From NCBI RefSeq assembly GCF_902500215.1, contig NZ_CABVOU010000027.1:243406-307405 (forward strand): a stretch of 64,000 nt of DNA. The letters are read 5' to 3'. This document shows positions 18,295 through 27,874 of the stretch, piece after piece. Position numbers and translations under genes: made by a program. The notes beneath the pieces were generated by a model. It had not been told where the DNA came from, did no database searches, and saw only the letters and a list, made by a program, of their open reading frames with translations. The first letter of the stretch is position 1. Each line of letters starts with the position of its first letter. Source of the stretch: Halomonas lysinitropha. GTDB lineage: Bacteria; Pseudomonadota; Gammaproteobacteria; Pseudomonadales; Halomonadaceae.

Positions 18295-18343
18295 GTCGGC
18301 TCCTCTTCCAGCGTGTGTGTCGTCGTGTCGGGCTCCTGTCGCG

Positions 18344-19417
18344 TCAGCCGGTGATCCGCTCGGCGATGGCGCGGCCCAGGGACTCGGTGGTGCCATGGCC
18401 GCCGACATCCGGTGTGAGTATCGCCTCGTCACCTTCAGCGAGCACTGCCTCGAAGGCATCGACGATGGCCTGGCCGGCTTCCGGGTGGCCGAGGTGCTCG
18501 AGCATCATGGCGGCGGACCAGATCTGCCCGATGGGATTGGCGATACCCTTGCCGAAGATGTCCGGGGCACTACCATGAACGGGTTCGAACAGGCTGGGGA
18601 AGGTGCCCTCGGGATTGATGTTGGCAGAGGGGGCAACCCCGATGGTGCCGGTGCAGGCCGGCCCCAGGTCGGAGAGGATGTCGCCGAAGAGGTTGCTGGC
18701 CACCACCACGTCGAACCAGTCGGGGTGCATGACGAAGTTGGCGGTGAGGATATCGATATGGAACTTGTCGACGCTCACCTCGGGATAGCTCCCTGACATC
18801 GCCACTACCCGCTCGTCCCACCAGGGCATGGTGATGGCGATGCCGTTGGACTTGGTGGCCGAGGTGAGCTTCTTGCGCGGGCGTGACTGGGCGAGCTCAT
18901 AGGCGTACTTCAGCACCCGGTCGACCCCGGTGCGGGTCATCACCGTTTCCTGGATCACCACCTCGCGGTCGGTGCCCTCGAACATCTTGCCGCCGACGCT
19001 GGAGTACTCGCCTTCGGTGTTCTCGCGTACCACGTAGAAGTCGATGTCGCCCGGCTTGCGGTCGGCCAGTGGACTCTTGATGCCCGGCAGCAGCTTGCAG
19101 GGGCGCAGGTTGACGTACTGGTCGAAGCGGCGGCGGAACTGCAGCAGCGAACCCCACAGGGATACGTGGTCGGGAACCGTATCCGGCCAGCCCACGGCAC
19201 CATAGAAGATGGCATCGGCATCCTTGAGCTGCTCGAACCAGTCGTCGGGCAGCATCTGGCCGTGCTCGAGATAGTAGTCGCAGCTGGCGAAGTCGAAGTG
19301 CTCGAGATTCAGGTTGATGCTGAAGCGTGCGGCGGCGGCCTCGAGGGCGCGGAGCCCCTCGGGCATCACTTCCTTGCCGATGCCGTCGCCGGGAATGACG
19401 GCGATACGATGGGACAT
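18344..19417 (-). CDS. Tartrate / D-malate dehydrogenase family protein
   Basis: A 357-residue beta-decarboxylating dehydrogenase related to isocitrate and isopropylmalate dehydrogenases. The N-terminal AVIPGDGIGKEVMPEG, FYVVRENTEGEYSSVGG and the GSAPDIFGKGIANPIGQIWS block define the family, and the NLRPCKLLPG plus GGKMFEG pattern points to the tartrate dehydrogenase/DmlA subgroup (NAD+, Mn2+). It would oxidise D-malate or tartrate to pyruvate or oxaloglycolate. GAGGAG four bases before ATG 19417. The phosphoesterase gene follows 49 bases later on the same strand. Confidence 0.88.
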   Translation of the reverse strand: MSHRIAVIPGDGIGKEVMPEGLRALEAAAARFSINLNLEHFDFASCDYYLEHGQMLPDDWFEQLKDADAIFYGAVGWPDTVPDHVSLWGSLLQFRRRFDQYVNLRPCKLLPGIKSPLADRKPGDIDFYVVRENTEGEYSSVGGKMFEGTDREVVIQETVMTRTGVDRVLKYAYELAQSRPRKKLTSATKSNGIAITMPWWDERVVAMSGSYPEVSVDKFHIDILTANFVMHPDWFDVVVASNLFGDILSDLGPACTGTIGVAPSANINPEGTFPSLFEPVHGSAPDIFGKGIANPIGQIWSAAMMLEHLGHPEAGQAIVDAFEAVLAEGDEAILTPDVGGHGTTESLGRAIAERITG

Positions 19418-19601
19418 GGAACTCCTCCTCTGGGATGCATGGGGGCGCATGTGGGATACCTGGGTTGTGCCTGCCATTCTAGCCATGCACGAAGGAAAGG
19501 GAATCCGAGTACCATTTCTTTCAGTTCGTTCTTGCTTGAAAGGACATGGCCAGTAGCGAGCCTTCCCGGCAGAATGTCGCCACCGTGAGTCGAGGAGCCT
19601 T

Positions 19602-20936
19602 GTGCCAGTGAATGTGCTGATGTTCACCAATACCTACCTGCCCATCGTCGGCGGGGTCAGCGAGTCGGTACAGCGCCTCAAGTGCCAGCTGCAGGCCGCC
19701 GGCCACCGTGTGCTGGTTGTGGCGCCGCGCCTGGAGGGGCAGCCCCGGGAGGAGGGCGACGTGGTACGGGTGGTGGCGGTACAGCATTTCAACGGCAGCG
19801 ACTTCTCGCTGCCGGTGCCGATTCCCGGCCAGCTCCATGAAGCGATCGAGGCCTTCGATCCCGATGTCGTCCATGCCCACCACCCCTTCCTGCTGGGTGA
19901 TACGGCCGCGCGGGCGGCGGAGACCTACGGCCTGCCGCTGATCTTCACCCATCACACCCTCTACGAGCACTACACCCATTACGTGCCCGGCGACTCGCCG
20001 CGCATGCAGCGCTTCGCGGTGGCGCTCGCCAACCAGTACACTTGGCTGTGCGACGAGGTGATCGCGCCCAGCGAGAGCATCCGTGACCTGCTGCTTCGGC
20101 GCGAGGCCAATCCACGCATCAGCGTGGTGCCGAGCGGCGTGGACACCGCGCGGTTTGCCCTTGGCGACGGCCGAGACTGGCGCGCGCGACTCGACATTCC
20201 TGGCGGGGCCTTCGTGATCGGCCATCTGGGGCGCCTGGCGCTGGAGAAGAACCTGGCGTTCCTGGCCGAGGCGGTGGCCGAGGCGCTGGCGCGCGAGACC
20301 GGGGCCCACTTCCTGGTGGTGGGGGAGGGCGAGGCCCGCAGCGACATCCAGGCACTGGCCAAGGCCAGGGGCGTGGAGGGGCGCCTGCACTTCACCGGCC
20401 GCCTGCAGGGCCAGGCCCTGATCGATGCCTACCATGCCATGGATGTCTTCGCCTTCGCCTCCCACAGCGAGACTCAGGGGATGGTGGTGGCCGAGGCCAT
20501 GGCGGCCGCTCTGCCCGTGGTGGCCATCGATGCCCCCGGGGTGCGCGAAGTGGTGGTCGATGGCCGCAACGGTCGGCTGCTTGCCGAGGATGACGTCGAT
20601 GCCATGGCCGAGGCACTGGTTTCCCTGGCGGACCCCGATATCCGCTTGCCGCTGGCCGAGGACGCCCTCGAGACCGCCGCCGACTATGACGAGGTACGCT
20701 GTGCCGAGCGTTGCCTGGCCGTCTATCGCCGCGCGATTGCCCGGGGCGGCCCCTTCACCCATGCCGATGAGGGGGGCTGGGAGCGGGTGCGCTACCGTTT
20801 GGGAGCCGAGTGGCAGATGCTCTGCTACCGCGGCCGCCTGTTGCGCCATCTGGTGCAGGAGGAGTGGGAGCAGGAGCGACCCACCTGGTGGCCAGGCCAC
20901 CGGGAGGATGACGAAAGCGAGTTGCCGAGGGAATAG
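19602..20936 (+). CDS. Glycosyltransferase family 4
   Basis: A 444-residue GT-B glycosyltransferase. N-terminal MPVNVLMFTNTYLPIVGGV has the acceptor-domain glycine loop; the C-terminal nucleotide-sugar domain carries LGRLALEKNLAFL and the E-x7-E region SHSETQGMVVAEAMAAALP (about residues 287-305). Overall pattern is closest to 1,2-diacylglycerol glucosyltransferase-like or mannosyltransferase-like GT4 enzymes. The last ~60 residues, rich in Arg and Glu, extend past the normal domain. The start is a GTG at 19602 after GAGGAG (19592-19597). Confidence 0.87.
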   Translation: MPVNVLMFTNTYLPIVGGVSESVQRLKCQLQAAGHRVLVVAPRLEGQPREEGDVVRVVAVQHFNGSDFSLPVPIPGQLHEAIEAFDPDVVHAHHPFLLGDTAARAAETYGLPLIFTHHTLYEHYTHYVPGDSPRMQRFAVALANQYTWLCDEVIAPSESIRDLLLRREANPRISVVPSGVDTARFALGDGRDWRARLDIPGGAFVIGHLGRLALEKNLAFLAEAVAEALARETGAHFLVVGEGEARSDIQALAKARGVEGRLHFTGRLQGQALIDAYHAMDVFAFASHSETQGMVVAEAMAAALPVVAIDAPGVREVVVDGRNGRLLAEDDVDAMAEALVSLADPDIRLPLAEDALETAADYDEVRCAERCLAVYRRAIARGGPFTHADEGGWERVRYRLGAEWQMLCYRGRLLRHLVQEEWEQERPTWWPGHREDDESELPRE

Positions 20937-21383
20937 CTACTACCAGTTGGCGAGCAAGGTGAGGGCGATCCGCGGAAGCAGGAGCAGATGGGGAATGCAA
21001 GCCTGGTCCTTGGCTACTCAGGGCTATCGCCGATGGAAGTAATGCTCGAGGCTGTTCCGGCGACAGGTCCCGAGTGCAGGACCATCGAGGAGGAGCTGAG
21101 AACCCCTCCCTGGCGCTACCCACGCCCTGCTTGGCTGCTGAGGAAAGCTAAAGCATACGGGCCCCGCGGGTTCCCGTGTCAGCCAATGGCACCCAGCGTG
21201 TTCACAGCGAGAGAGCCTTGCGCACTATCCATGTCCACCACCTAGCCCATGGCCGAAGTATGCTGAAAAAAATAAGGCGGATCAGAGGATAAGTGATCGG
21301 TTGAGATGGCCGGCCTTTCCGGTAACGGTTTCTTGACTATGCTGTCAGCGACCACGCTCACAATCTGACTTTCGGGAGGCATT
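20937..21383. other. 447-base intergenic stretch
   Basis: No convincing gene is seen here. It holds copy B of a dispersed repeat (21044-21120) and, near its right end, an A/T-rich segment before the aldo/keto reductase gene. A 21-kb-range open frame exists across the repeat but has no ribosome site or recognisable protein pattern. Confidence 0.7.
21044..21120. repeat. Dispersed intergenic repeat, copy B
   Basis: Begins GCTCGAGGCTGTTCCGGCGA and ends GAACCCCTCCCTGGCGCTACC-like sequence (right end 21099-21120). The same two ends, in the same order, border copy C at 50459-50522; the interiors differ. Such conserved ends with variable middles suggest a small structured or mobile intergenic element. 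Confidence 0.75.
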
Positions 21384-22385
21384 TTGGACACTCAGCTCTT
21401 TGGAAACAGCGATATCAGGGTTACACCGGTTGGCCTGGGCACCTGGGCGATTGGTGGCTGGATGTGGGGAGGCACCGATGAAGGCCAGTCCATTGATACC
21501 ATCCATGCCGCTATCGACAAGGGGATCGGTCTGATTGATACCGCTCCCGTCTATGGCTTTGGGCGTTCGGAGGAAATTGTTGGCAAGGCGCTGGCGGGCG
21601 GTCGCCGTGACAAGGTTGCGCTCGCCACAAAGGTTGCCCTGAACTGGAATGCGGATCATGACAAGGTCTGGCGGGAGGCCACGGCCAGCCGTATCGAGAA
21701 GGAAGTGGAAGACTCGCTGAGACGTCTGCAGACCGAGACCATTGATATTTACCAGGTACACTGGCCCGACCCCGTAACCCCCATGGAGGAAACGGCCCGA
21801 GCCATGGAGAATCTTTTCAAGGCGGGCAAGATCCGTGCAATCGGCGTTTCGAACTTCAGCCCCGCCCAGATGGATGAATTCCGTAAAACTGTGCCCCTGC
21901 ACAGCCTGCAGCCCCCTTACAACCTTTTTGAGCGGGAGATAGAGGACGAGATACTCCCCTACTGCCGTGAGCACGGAATTGCCACCATCACCTATGGGGG
22001 TCTTTGCCGGGGGATGCTGACAGGGAAGATGCGAGAAGACACGCAGTTCAGCGGTGATGACCTGCGAAAGAATGATCCCAAGTTCCAGGGGGAGCGCTAT
22101 CGCCAGTATCTGGATGCCGTGGCTGAGCTGGACCGTTTCGCCCGGGAACGCTATGGCAAGAACGTTCTCGCTCTGGCCTTGCGCTGGCTGATCGACCAAC
22201 CCCAGGTCACCACCTCGCTCTGGGGTGCTCGCCGGCCGGAGCAGCTCGACCCCGTCAGTGAGGTCGAGGGCTGGTCACTGGATCCCCAGGCGTTCAAGGA
22301 AATTGACGACATACTCAGCCGTTGCATCAAGGATCCGGTTGGCCCCGAATTCATGGCACCCCCTTCGCGTGAGGGCAATGACTGA
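21384..22385 (+). CDS. Aldo/keto reductase
   Basis: A 333-residue (beta/alpha)8 NADPH-dependent oxidoreductase. The catalytic tetrad is visible: Asp in GLIDTAPVYG, Tyr in the same motif, Lys in LATKVAL, and His in YQVHWPD. GVSNFSP and the terminal GARRPEQLDPV segment bind cofactor. It is closest to the IolS/AKR11-like group of general stress or sugar aldehyde reductases. The start is a TTG at 21384 after GGGAGG (21374-21379); no ATG fits. Codon use is visibly less GC-biased than its neighbours, which could mean later acquisition. Confidence 0.92.
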   Translation: MDTQLFGNSDIRVTPVGLGTWAIGGWMWGGTDEGQSIDTIHAAIDKGIGLIDTAPVYGFGRSEEIVGKALAGGRRDKVALATKVALNWNADHDKVWREATASRIEKEVEDSLRRLQTETIDIYQVHWPDPVTPMEETARAMENLFKAGKIRAIGVSNFSPAQMDEFRKTVPLHSLQPPYNLFEREIEDEILPYCREHGIATITYGGLCRGMLTGKMREDTQFSGDDLRKNDPKFQGERYRQYLDAVAELDRFARERYGKNVLALALRWLIDQPQVTTSLWGARRPEQLDPVSEVEGWSLDPQAFKEIDDILSRCIKDPVGPEFMAPPSREGND

Positions 22386-22398
22386 AGCGGTTTTGTAA

Positions 22399-22542
22399 AC
22401 TGCTACTTTCCCTGATGCAGCCTCTCATACCCAACTGGAGGTGGTTCAGGCGACGCTGCTCGGTCAACGGCCGTTGGTTCGCCTGGTCGTCGACCTGGCC
22501 TGTGGCCGCGTGCAACTAGGTCGCTCCCGCGAGGCCCTCTGA
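22399..22542 (+). pseudogene. Possible remnant of a TOBE-type C-terminus
   Basis: A short open stretch without start codon, ending at TGA 22540-22542, encodes LEVVQATLLGQRPLVRLVVD followed by LACGRVQL. This hydrophobic beta pattern looks like the C-terminal TOBE part of an ABC importer ATPase. It lies between the aldo/keto reductase and two broken genes, so it may be another relic. The identification is weak. Confidence 0.25.
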
Positions 22543-22603
22543 GGCAGCGATCTCTTTCAGTGAGATTGCTGGTCAGCAAGACTTCTCCCGTTCGTGTCGT
22601 GCC

Positions 22604-23246
22604 TCAGGGCTGACGCGCCAGTACCCGCAGGCGCGACTCGAGCATGTAGCGGTCGAGATAGGTCCCCTGCAGGTGGCGGCGTCCGCTGGCAGGGTTGAAG
22701 GCACCGCGGCCGTGCAGTATGCGGCGGTTGCCGAAGGCGACCATCTGGCCTGGCGCCAGAGCGAACTCGATCCTGTGACGTGGTTGATGAAGCAGCGCCC
22801 AGAAACGTTGGTAGGCGGTATACCAGGCCTCGATGGTTTCTGGTGGCAGTTGCATGGTTTCTCGGATCCAGTTGTTGAATCGGACTTCCACCACGCGCCC
22901 CTGGGCATCGCAGCGCAGGATCGGCTCGCGCACGGGGATATCGTGTGTCTCGTCTTGGAAGCGAAAGTCGACGGGGGCTCTGCCAGCAGGCGAAAGGCGT
23001 CCGGACTCTCCTGGCGCAGGGTAGCACCAGACGCTCGCGGGTTTGCGGGTGGCGGCACTCGCTACAGGCGCAGTGGTCACGCAACCACACCCAAGGCGGG
23101 CGAGACTCTGCACCATCCCGCCAGGTCAGCACCACTCCCCGCGACTCGGGGCGGGCCTCGACCAGCCGGGGGGCTTGGTCGTAGGGAGCGAGTTCGTGCA
23201 TCTCCACCGGCGTCGTTTGGGTTTCGGGGGATGAGGCGGTGAACAT
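22604..23246 (-). pseudogene. Gamma-butyrobetaine hydroxylase-like dioxygenase, degraded
   Basis: Remnant of a Fe(II)/2-oxoglutarate dioxygenase of the gamma-butyrobetaine hydroxylase type. The N-terminal DUF971 zinc domain is intact (PPWVWLRDHCACSECRHPQT, with its Cys/His ligands) and has a good start (GGAGG five bases before ATG 23246). After TRERLV the reading jumps directly to late-domain sequence ESPDAFRLLAEP, so roughly 200 residues, including the HxD iron ligands, are missing. A frame change then leads to VDFRFQDETHDIPV and the C-terminal block with LHGRGAFNPASGRRHLQGTY (the last iron His and the 2OG Arg). The product cannot be active. Confidence 0.8.
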
Positions 23247-23364
23247 CCGGGCCTCCTGCAGTGGGCATGGGGAATCGGGCCTACAAGGATGGGGAGTCGC
23301 CGGGCGGCTGACAAACGATTAATCTGGAGGCTATGCCCAAGCACGATTTATGGATGACTTTCCC

Positions 23365-24200
23365 ATGAGCGCTCTGCCTCCCTTGATCTGGCTGCAGGCC
23401 TTCAAGGCCGCGGCCCTAACCCTGAGCTTCACCGCCGCTGGCCGCGAGTTGGGGTGACCCAGGCGGCGATCAGCCAGCGCATTCGCCTGCTCGAGGACCG
23501 GCTGGGTCACAAGCTGTTCGTTCGCCATCCACTCAGCCTCAGCCTGACGCCTGCGGGTCAATCCTGGCTGCCGAGCATCAACGACGCCTTTTCGCTCCTG
23601 GCCGAGGGGGTCGCCGAGGTGTTTGGCGGTGCGGCGGACCATTCAGTGACGCTGCGCACCACGCAAGTGATACAGCAGAACTGGTTGGCGCCGCGGCTGG
23701 CGCAGCTGCAGCGTGAATACCCGCAGCTCGCGATACGTGTGGTCAGCGCCATCTGGTCGGCTGATTTTGGCCCCGAGGGAGCGGACATCGAGATTCGCTA
23801 CGGTCACGGTGACTGGTCGGGGGTAGAGACGCTGGCGCTGGGTGATGAGTGGCCGGTACCGGCCTGCTCTCCCGTCCTGGCACGGGAGCTGGGTGCGCCG
23901 GGCGATCTCGCCGGGCATACCCTGCTACATGCCCTGGGATTTGGCGCCGGCTGGCCGGCGTGGCTGGAGGCCGCCGGCGTGACAGGGCTGGAGGCCAGAT
24001 GCCATACGCTGAGCTGCGACAATCAGGTGATGACGCTGGCACTCGCGGCCGAGGGCGTGGGCATCGCCCTGGCCCATCGGCTGCTGCTGGCTGCCCGTCC
24101 TGACCTGGTGACTCCCTTCACCTACGGTCTGGTCAGCGAAGAGCGCTTCTGGCTGGTGCGCCCCAGCCGCCGCGAGCCTAGCGGGAATGCCGAACGTTGA
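23365..24200 (+). pseudogene. LysR-family regulator, single-base frameshift
   Basis: A GcvA-like LysR transcription regulator whose N-terminal helix-turn-helix is split. From ATG 23365 the frame reads SALPPLIWLQAFKAAAL to AAGRELG and then hits TGA at 23455-23457. Adding one G to the GGGG run at 23451-23454 restores ELGVTQAAISQRIRLLEDRL and the full effector domain to 24200 (about 278 residues). Either a true inactivating mutation or a homopolymer sequencing error. It is divergent from the broken dioxygenase, the normal place for its regulator. Confidence 0.8.
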
Positions 24201-24228
24201 TGGCAGTGACTGTTCGCTGAATGCAATA

Positions 24229-25236
24229 TCAGCGGCTGGCGAAGTAGTCACCTAACGCCTCGAGTACCTGTTCGATGGCGTCGTCGTTCAGGTCGCGGTG
24301 GACCACGAGCCGAGTGACGTAGAGCACCTCGATGAGGATATCGCGCTCGGCCAGCCAGGCGCGCAGCGGTACAAGATGGTGTTTCGGGACTCGGATAAAC
24401 ACCATATTGGTGGCTTGGTGGTCGACATCCAGCTCCGGCAGCGCACTGATCCCGTCGGCCAGGCGGGCGGCTCGGCGGTGGTCGTCGGCGAGGTCCGCCA
24501 CCTGGTGGTCGAGGGCATAGTGGCAGGCGGCAGCGATGATGCCGGACTGGCGCATGCCGCCGCCGAGCACCTTGCGCCAGCGTCGCGCCGAATCGATCAG
24601 CGACGGCGAGCCCACCAGGGTCGAGCCGATCGGTGCACCGAGTCCCTTCGAGAAGCACAGCGAAACGGTGTCGAAGGACTCGCACAGCGTCGCCAGTGGC
24701 GTGTCCGTGGCGACGCTGGCGTTGAACAGGCGGGCGCCATCCAGGTGGGTGGCCAGGCCATGCGCCCGGGCCAGGTCGGTGGCCGCCTTCGTGTAGTCGG
24801 CATCCAGCACCTTGCCGCCGATGGTATTCTCGAGCGCCAGCAGCCGGGTACGAGCGAAGTGGAAATCGCCCGGCTTGATGACGGTGCGAATACTCTCCAA
24901 TGGCAGCGAGCCGTCCGCGGCATTCTCCACTGGCTGGGGTTGAATGCCGCCCAGCACGGCGGCGCCACCGCCCTCGTACTTGTAGGTATGGGCCTTCTGG
25001 CCGGCGATGTATTCGTCGCCGCGCTGGCAGTGGGCAAGCAGGGCGGCCAGGTTGCTCTGGGTGCCGCTGGGGAAGAGCAGGGCGGCGGCCTTGCCGGCAC
25101 GTTCGGCGACGGCGGCCTCGAAGCTCGCCACGCTGGGGTCGTCGCCCCAGACGTCGTCACCCACCGGGGCGGCGTACATGGCGTCGCGCATGGCGGTGCC
25201 GGGGCGAGTGACGGTGTCGCTGCGCAAGTCGATCAT
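24229..25236 (-). CDS. ltaE: Low-specificity L-threonine aldolase
   Basis: PLP enzyme of 335 residues that cleaves L-threonine or L-allo-threonine to glycine and acetaldehyde. It begins MIDLRSDTVTRPGTAM, a hallmark of the family; GDDVWGDDPSV and FPSGTQSNLAALLAH follow, and the PLP lysine lies in SKGLGAPIGS. GAGGAGG five bases before ATG 25236 settles the start; a longer open frame reads back into mtfA and is not real. Glycine from this reaction would feed C1 and glyoxylate pools. Confidence 0.94.
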   Translation of the reverse strand: MIDLRSDTVTRPGTAMRDAMYAAPVGDDVWGDDPSVASFEAAVAERAGKAAALLFPSGTQSNLAALLAHCQRGDEYIAGQKAHTYKYEGGGAAVLGGIQPQPVENAADGSLPLESIRTVIKPGDFHFARTRLLALENTIGGKVLDADYTKAATDLARAHGLATHLDGARLFNASVATDTPLATLCESFDTVSLCFSKGLGAPIGSTLVGSPSLIDSARRWRKVLGGGMRQSGIIAAACHYALDHQVADLADDHRRAARLADGISALPELDVDHQATNMVFIRVPKHHLVPLRAWLAERDILIEVLYVTRLVVHRDLNDDAIEQVLEALGDYFASR

Positions 25237-25265
25237 CAATGCCTCCTCTGTATGATGGTGCCGGG

Positions 25266-26105
25266 TCAGTGGCGTGCCGGGTCTCTCGACCCGGAGTGCT
25301 CGTGCGTCGGGGTGGGCAGCCGGGCCTGCGGATTCTGCCGAAAGTAGCGCCCGAGCAGCGCGTAGAGTTCGGGGTAGGCACGCTCGAGCGCGTCCGGGGC
25401 GGTAAAGAAATGCTCGCAGCAGACGGCGAAGCATTCGCCGGGATGGGTTGCCGCATAGTCGTCGATGGGTGTCGGTTCGCCGCGGGCCAGGCGGGACTGC
25501 AGGTCCTCCCAGACGCCCATGAAGACCCGATACCACTCCTTCGCGTCGATCTCCCGGGGCAAGGGCGGGAAACCGTCCACATCCAGGGAGTTGCCCAGGT
25601 CGAGCTTGTGGGCCAGCTCGTGGATCAGCACGTTGAAGCCGGTGAAGTCGCCGCTCTCCATCAGGTCGGGAAAGGAGACCACCACCGGGCCCTGAGAAGA
25701 GGTCTCGCCGGCCCGCTCGTCGATATACTCGTGGACCACGCCAGCCTCGTCCATATCCGCCACGCGGCGTCGAAAGGCCTCCGGCAGAATGAGAATCTCG
25801 TGGACGTTGGCGAATGCCTCCTGGTGTTCCTCTTCCTCCCAGCCCAATGTCAGCAGGCAGGCCTGAGCCGCCAGCGCCAGCCGGGCGCGCTCGTCGAAGG
25901 GTGTAGTCTCGGCGAGCTCCGGATGCAGGCTGACGCGCTTGGTGTGCAGCAGACGCCAGGCTCGCCAGCCCAGGCGCTCCGCTTCGGTGTCGGACAGGGC
26001 GGCAAGCAGGGGCAGGCGGTCGCGAGCCTCCCGCCACTCCGCGTCAGGCAGCGGGTGGCGGGTCTCGAAGCGCTCCGCTTGCCAGCGGCGCAGGCGGCCG
26101 AGCAT
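25266..26105 (-). CDS. mtfA: Zinc peptidase MtfA
   Basis: Cytoplasmic M90-family zinc metallopeptidase of 279 residues. HELAH at residues 162-166 gives two zinc ligands and the catalytic glutamate; ECFAVCCEHFF supplies the downstream acidic ligand. In E. coli MtfA binds the Mlc repressor and modulates glucose PTS expression; whether that role applies here is unknown. It lies four bases after the GNAT-nitrilase gene and 29 bases before ltaE, so the three could be cotranscribed. Confidence 0.92.
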   Translation of the reverse strand: MLGRLRRWQAERFETRHPLPDAEWREARDRLPLLAALSDTEAERLGWRAWRLLHTKRVSLHPELAETTPFDERARLALAAQACLLTLGWEEEEHQEAFANVHEILILPEAFRRRVADMDEAGVVHEYIDERAGETSSQGPVVVSFPDLMESGDFTGFNVLIHELAHKLDLGNSLDVDGFPPLPREIDAKEWYRVFMGVWEDLQSRLARGEPTPIDDYAATHPGECFAVCCEHFFTAPDALERAYPELYALLGRYFRQNPQARLPTPTHEHSGSRDPARH

Positions 26106-26109
26106 TGCC

Positions 26110-27681
26110 TCAGCTCTCCTCCAGATCGGCCCCGGACTTCCAGGACCAGTCCCGCCAGCGCAGGTCGAAGAGATCCTTGCGGCGGTCCTTGAGATTGGTC
26201 ACCGAGCCTTCGGCTCGCACCACGGTCAATCGGGTCAGGTCGAGGTCCGAGAACATGATCATCTCGGTGTTGGGCGTGGTCTCGGAAAGCACGGCATCGT
26301 GGGGGAAGGCGAAGTCCGAGGGCGAGAAGACCGACGACTGGGCGTACTGAATCTCCATGTTCTCGACGGAGGGCACGTTGCCGACGCTGCCGCACAGCAC
26401 CACGTAGCACTCGTTCTCGATGGCCCGGGCCTGGGCGCAGTGGCGTACCCGCAGGTAGCCGTTCTTGGTATCGGTCCAGAAGGGTACGAAGAGGATATCC
26501 ATCTCCTGGTCGGCGAGCAGGCGCGAGAGCTCCGGAAATTCCACGTCGTAGCAGATCTGGATGCCCACCCGGCCGGCATCGGTCTGGAACACCAGCAGTT
26601 CGTCGCCGCCCTCGATCACCCAGTCGCGACGCTCCTGAGGCGTGATATGCAGCTTGGCCTGGCGCTCGATGGTGCCGTCGCGATGACACAGGTAGGCGAT
26701 GTTGTAGAGGAGGTCGTCCTCGCCCATCTCGATCATCGAGCCGGCGATGATGTTGATGTTGTAGGAGACTGCCATGCGCGACAGCTCGGTCTTGAACCGC
26801 TCGGTGAAGCCGGCCAGGAAGCGGATGGCGGCCATCTGGTCCTGCTGGGCGGCGCGGTCCTGCAGCCCCATCAGCGGGGCGTTGAACAGCTCCGGGAAGA
26901 TCGCGAAATCGCTCTTGTAGTCGGAGAGCGCGTCGACAAAATATTCCACCTGCTGCAGCACCGCTTCCACCGAGTCGAACTCGCGCATCTGCCACTGAAC
27001 CGCACCGACCCGCACCTGGGTGGGACGATTTTCCAGCACCCGTTCCGCCGGCTCGAAGAGGATGTTGTTCCACTCCAGCAGGGTGGCGTAGCCCTGAGAC
27101 TTCTCGTCTTCCGGCAGGTACTTGCGTAGCAGGCGCTTGACCTGGAAATCGTTGGCCAGCTGGAAGGAGAGGATGGGATCGTGAATCTCCTTGCGGGCTA
27201 CCTTGTCGAGGTACTCGGCCGGGGAGAGCTCATGGGCATGCTCGTGATACTGGGGGATGCGCCCGCCGGCCAGTATCGCCCTGAGGTTCATGGAGCGGCA
27301 CAGCTCCTTGCGCGCCTCGTAGAGGCGCCGACCCAGCCGGTAGCCGCGATAGTCCGGATGGATCAGCACATCGAGCCCGTACATGGCGTCGCCATCGGGT
27401 TCGTTGAGGATGGTCTCGCGCTTGCCGATGAGGTCATCGTAGCGGTGAGGGTTGGAGAAGGTGTCGTAGTCGACCAGCGCGGTCAGGGCCACGCCGACGA
27501 TGGTCTGGTCATCCTCGATGACGATCTGTCCATCGGGGAACTCATTGATCAGCTTGTCGATGGTGGGTTTCGGCCAGGCGCCGCCGATGTCGTCATAGAC
27601 CCGATCCATCAGCGTCTGGAGCTGCGGGTAGTCGTCAGGCGTCAGGTTGCGCAGGTTGAGGTGCAGGTCGTCGAGGGACAT
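26110..27681 (-). CDS. GNAT acetyltransferase / carbon-nitrogen hydrolase fusion
   Basis: A two-domain protein of 523 residues. The N-terminal ~210 residues form a GNAT fold (LDVLIHPDYRGYRLGRRLYE is the acetyl-CoA loop), and the rest is a nitrilase-superfamily amidase with the Glu-Lys-Cys triad in FAIFPELFNA, KLHITPQERR and GIQICYDVEFPE. This fusion is widespread in proteobacteria, but its substrates are not known to me. It has no signal peptide, so it acts in the cytoplasm. Confidence 0.9.
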   Translation of the reverse strand: MSLDDLHLNLRNLTPDDYPQLQTLMDRVYDDIGGAWPKPTIDKLINEFPDGQIVIEDDQTIVGVALTALVDYDTFSNPHRYDDLIGKRETILNEPDGDAMYGLDVLIHPDYRGYRLGRRLYEARKELCRSMNLRAILAGGRIPQYHEHAHELSPAEYLDKVARKEIHDPILSFQLANDFQVKRLLRKYLPEDEKSQGYATLLEWNNILFEPAERVLENRPTQVRVGAVQWQMREFDSVEAVLQQVEYFVDALSDYKSDFAIFPELFNAPLMGLQDRAAQQDQMAAIRFLAGFTERFKTELSRMAVSYNINIIAGSMIEMGEDDLLYNIAYLCHRDGTIERQAKLHITPQERRDWVIEGGDELLVFQTDAGRVGIQICYDVEFPELSRLLADQEMDILFVPFWTDTKNGYLRVRHCAQARAIENECYVVLCGSVGNVPSVENMEIQYAQSSVFSPSDFAFPHDAVLSETTPNTEMIMFSDLDLTRLTVVRAEGSVTNLKDRRKDLFDLRWRDWSWKSGADLEES

Positions 27682-27874
27682 GAAGCGTCGGTTCCCGATC
27701 AGTATGAATGGCCAAGTCTAGCATGAGCTCCGGTGAGGGCGTTGCCCCTCACGACGTCGAGTCAATGTCATGTCCCTGTCATCCTTTCCGGTAAGGATGA
27801 CCCCAAAGAGTCGAAACACGAGCTACGCTCTCGTCAGGCATGAACGGTTCACGAGACACGGCAACAGGCATGCT

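Noticed and set aside
20988..21245. 85-codon open frame in the gap before the aldo/keto reductase
   Set aside because: It spans repeat copy B, has no credible ribosome site and no recognisable domain.
25237..26037. Upstream extension of the threonine aldolase frame
   Set aside because: It reads antisense-like Arg/Gly-rich sequence through mtfA in another frame; the family start and a GAGGAGG site are at 25236.
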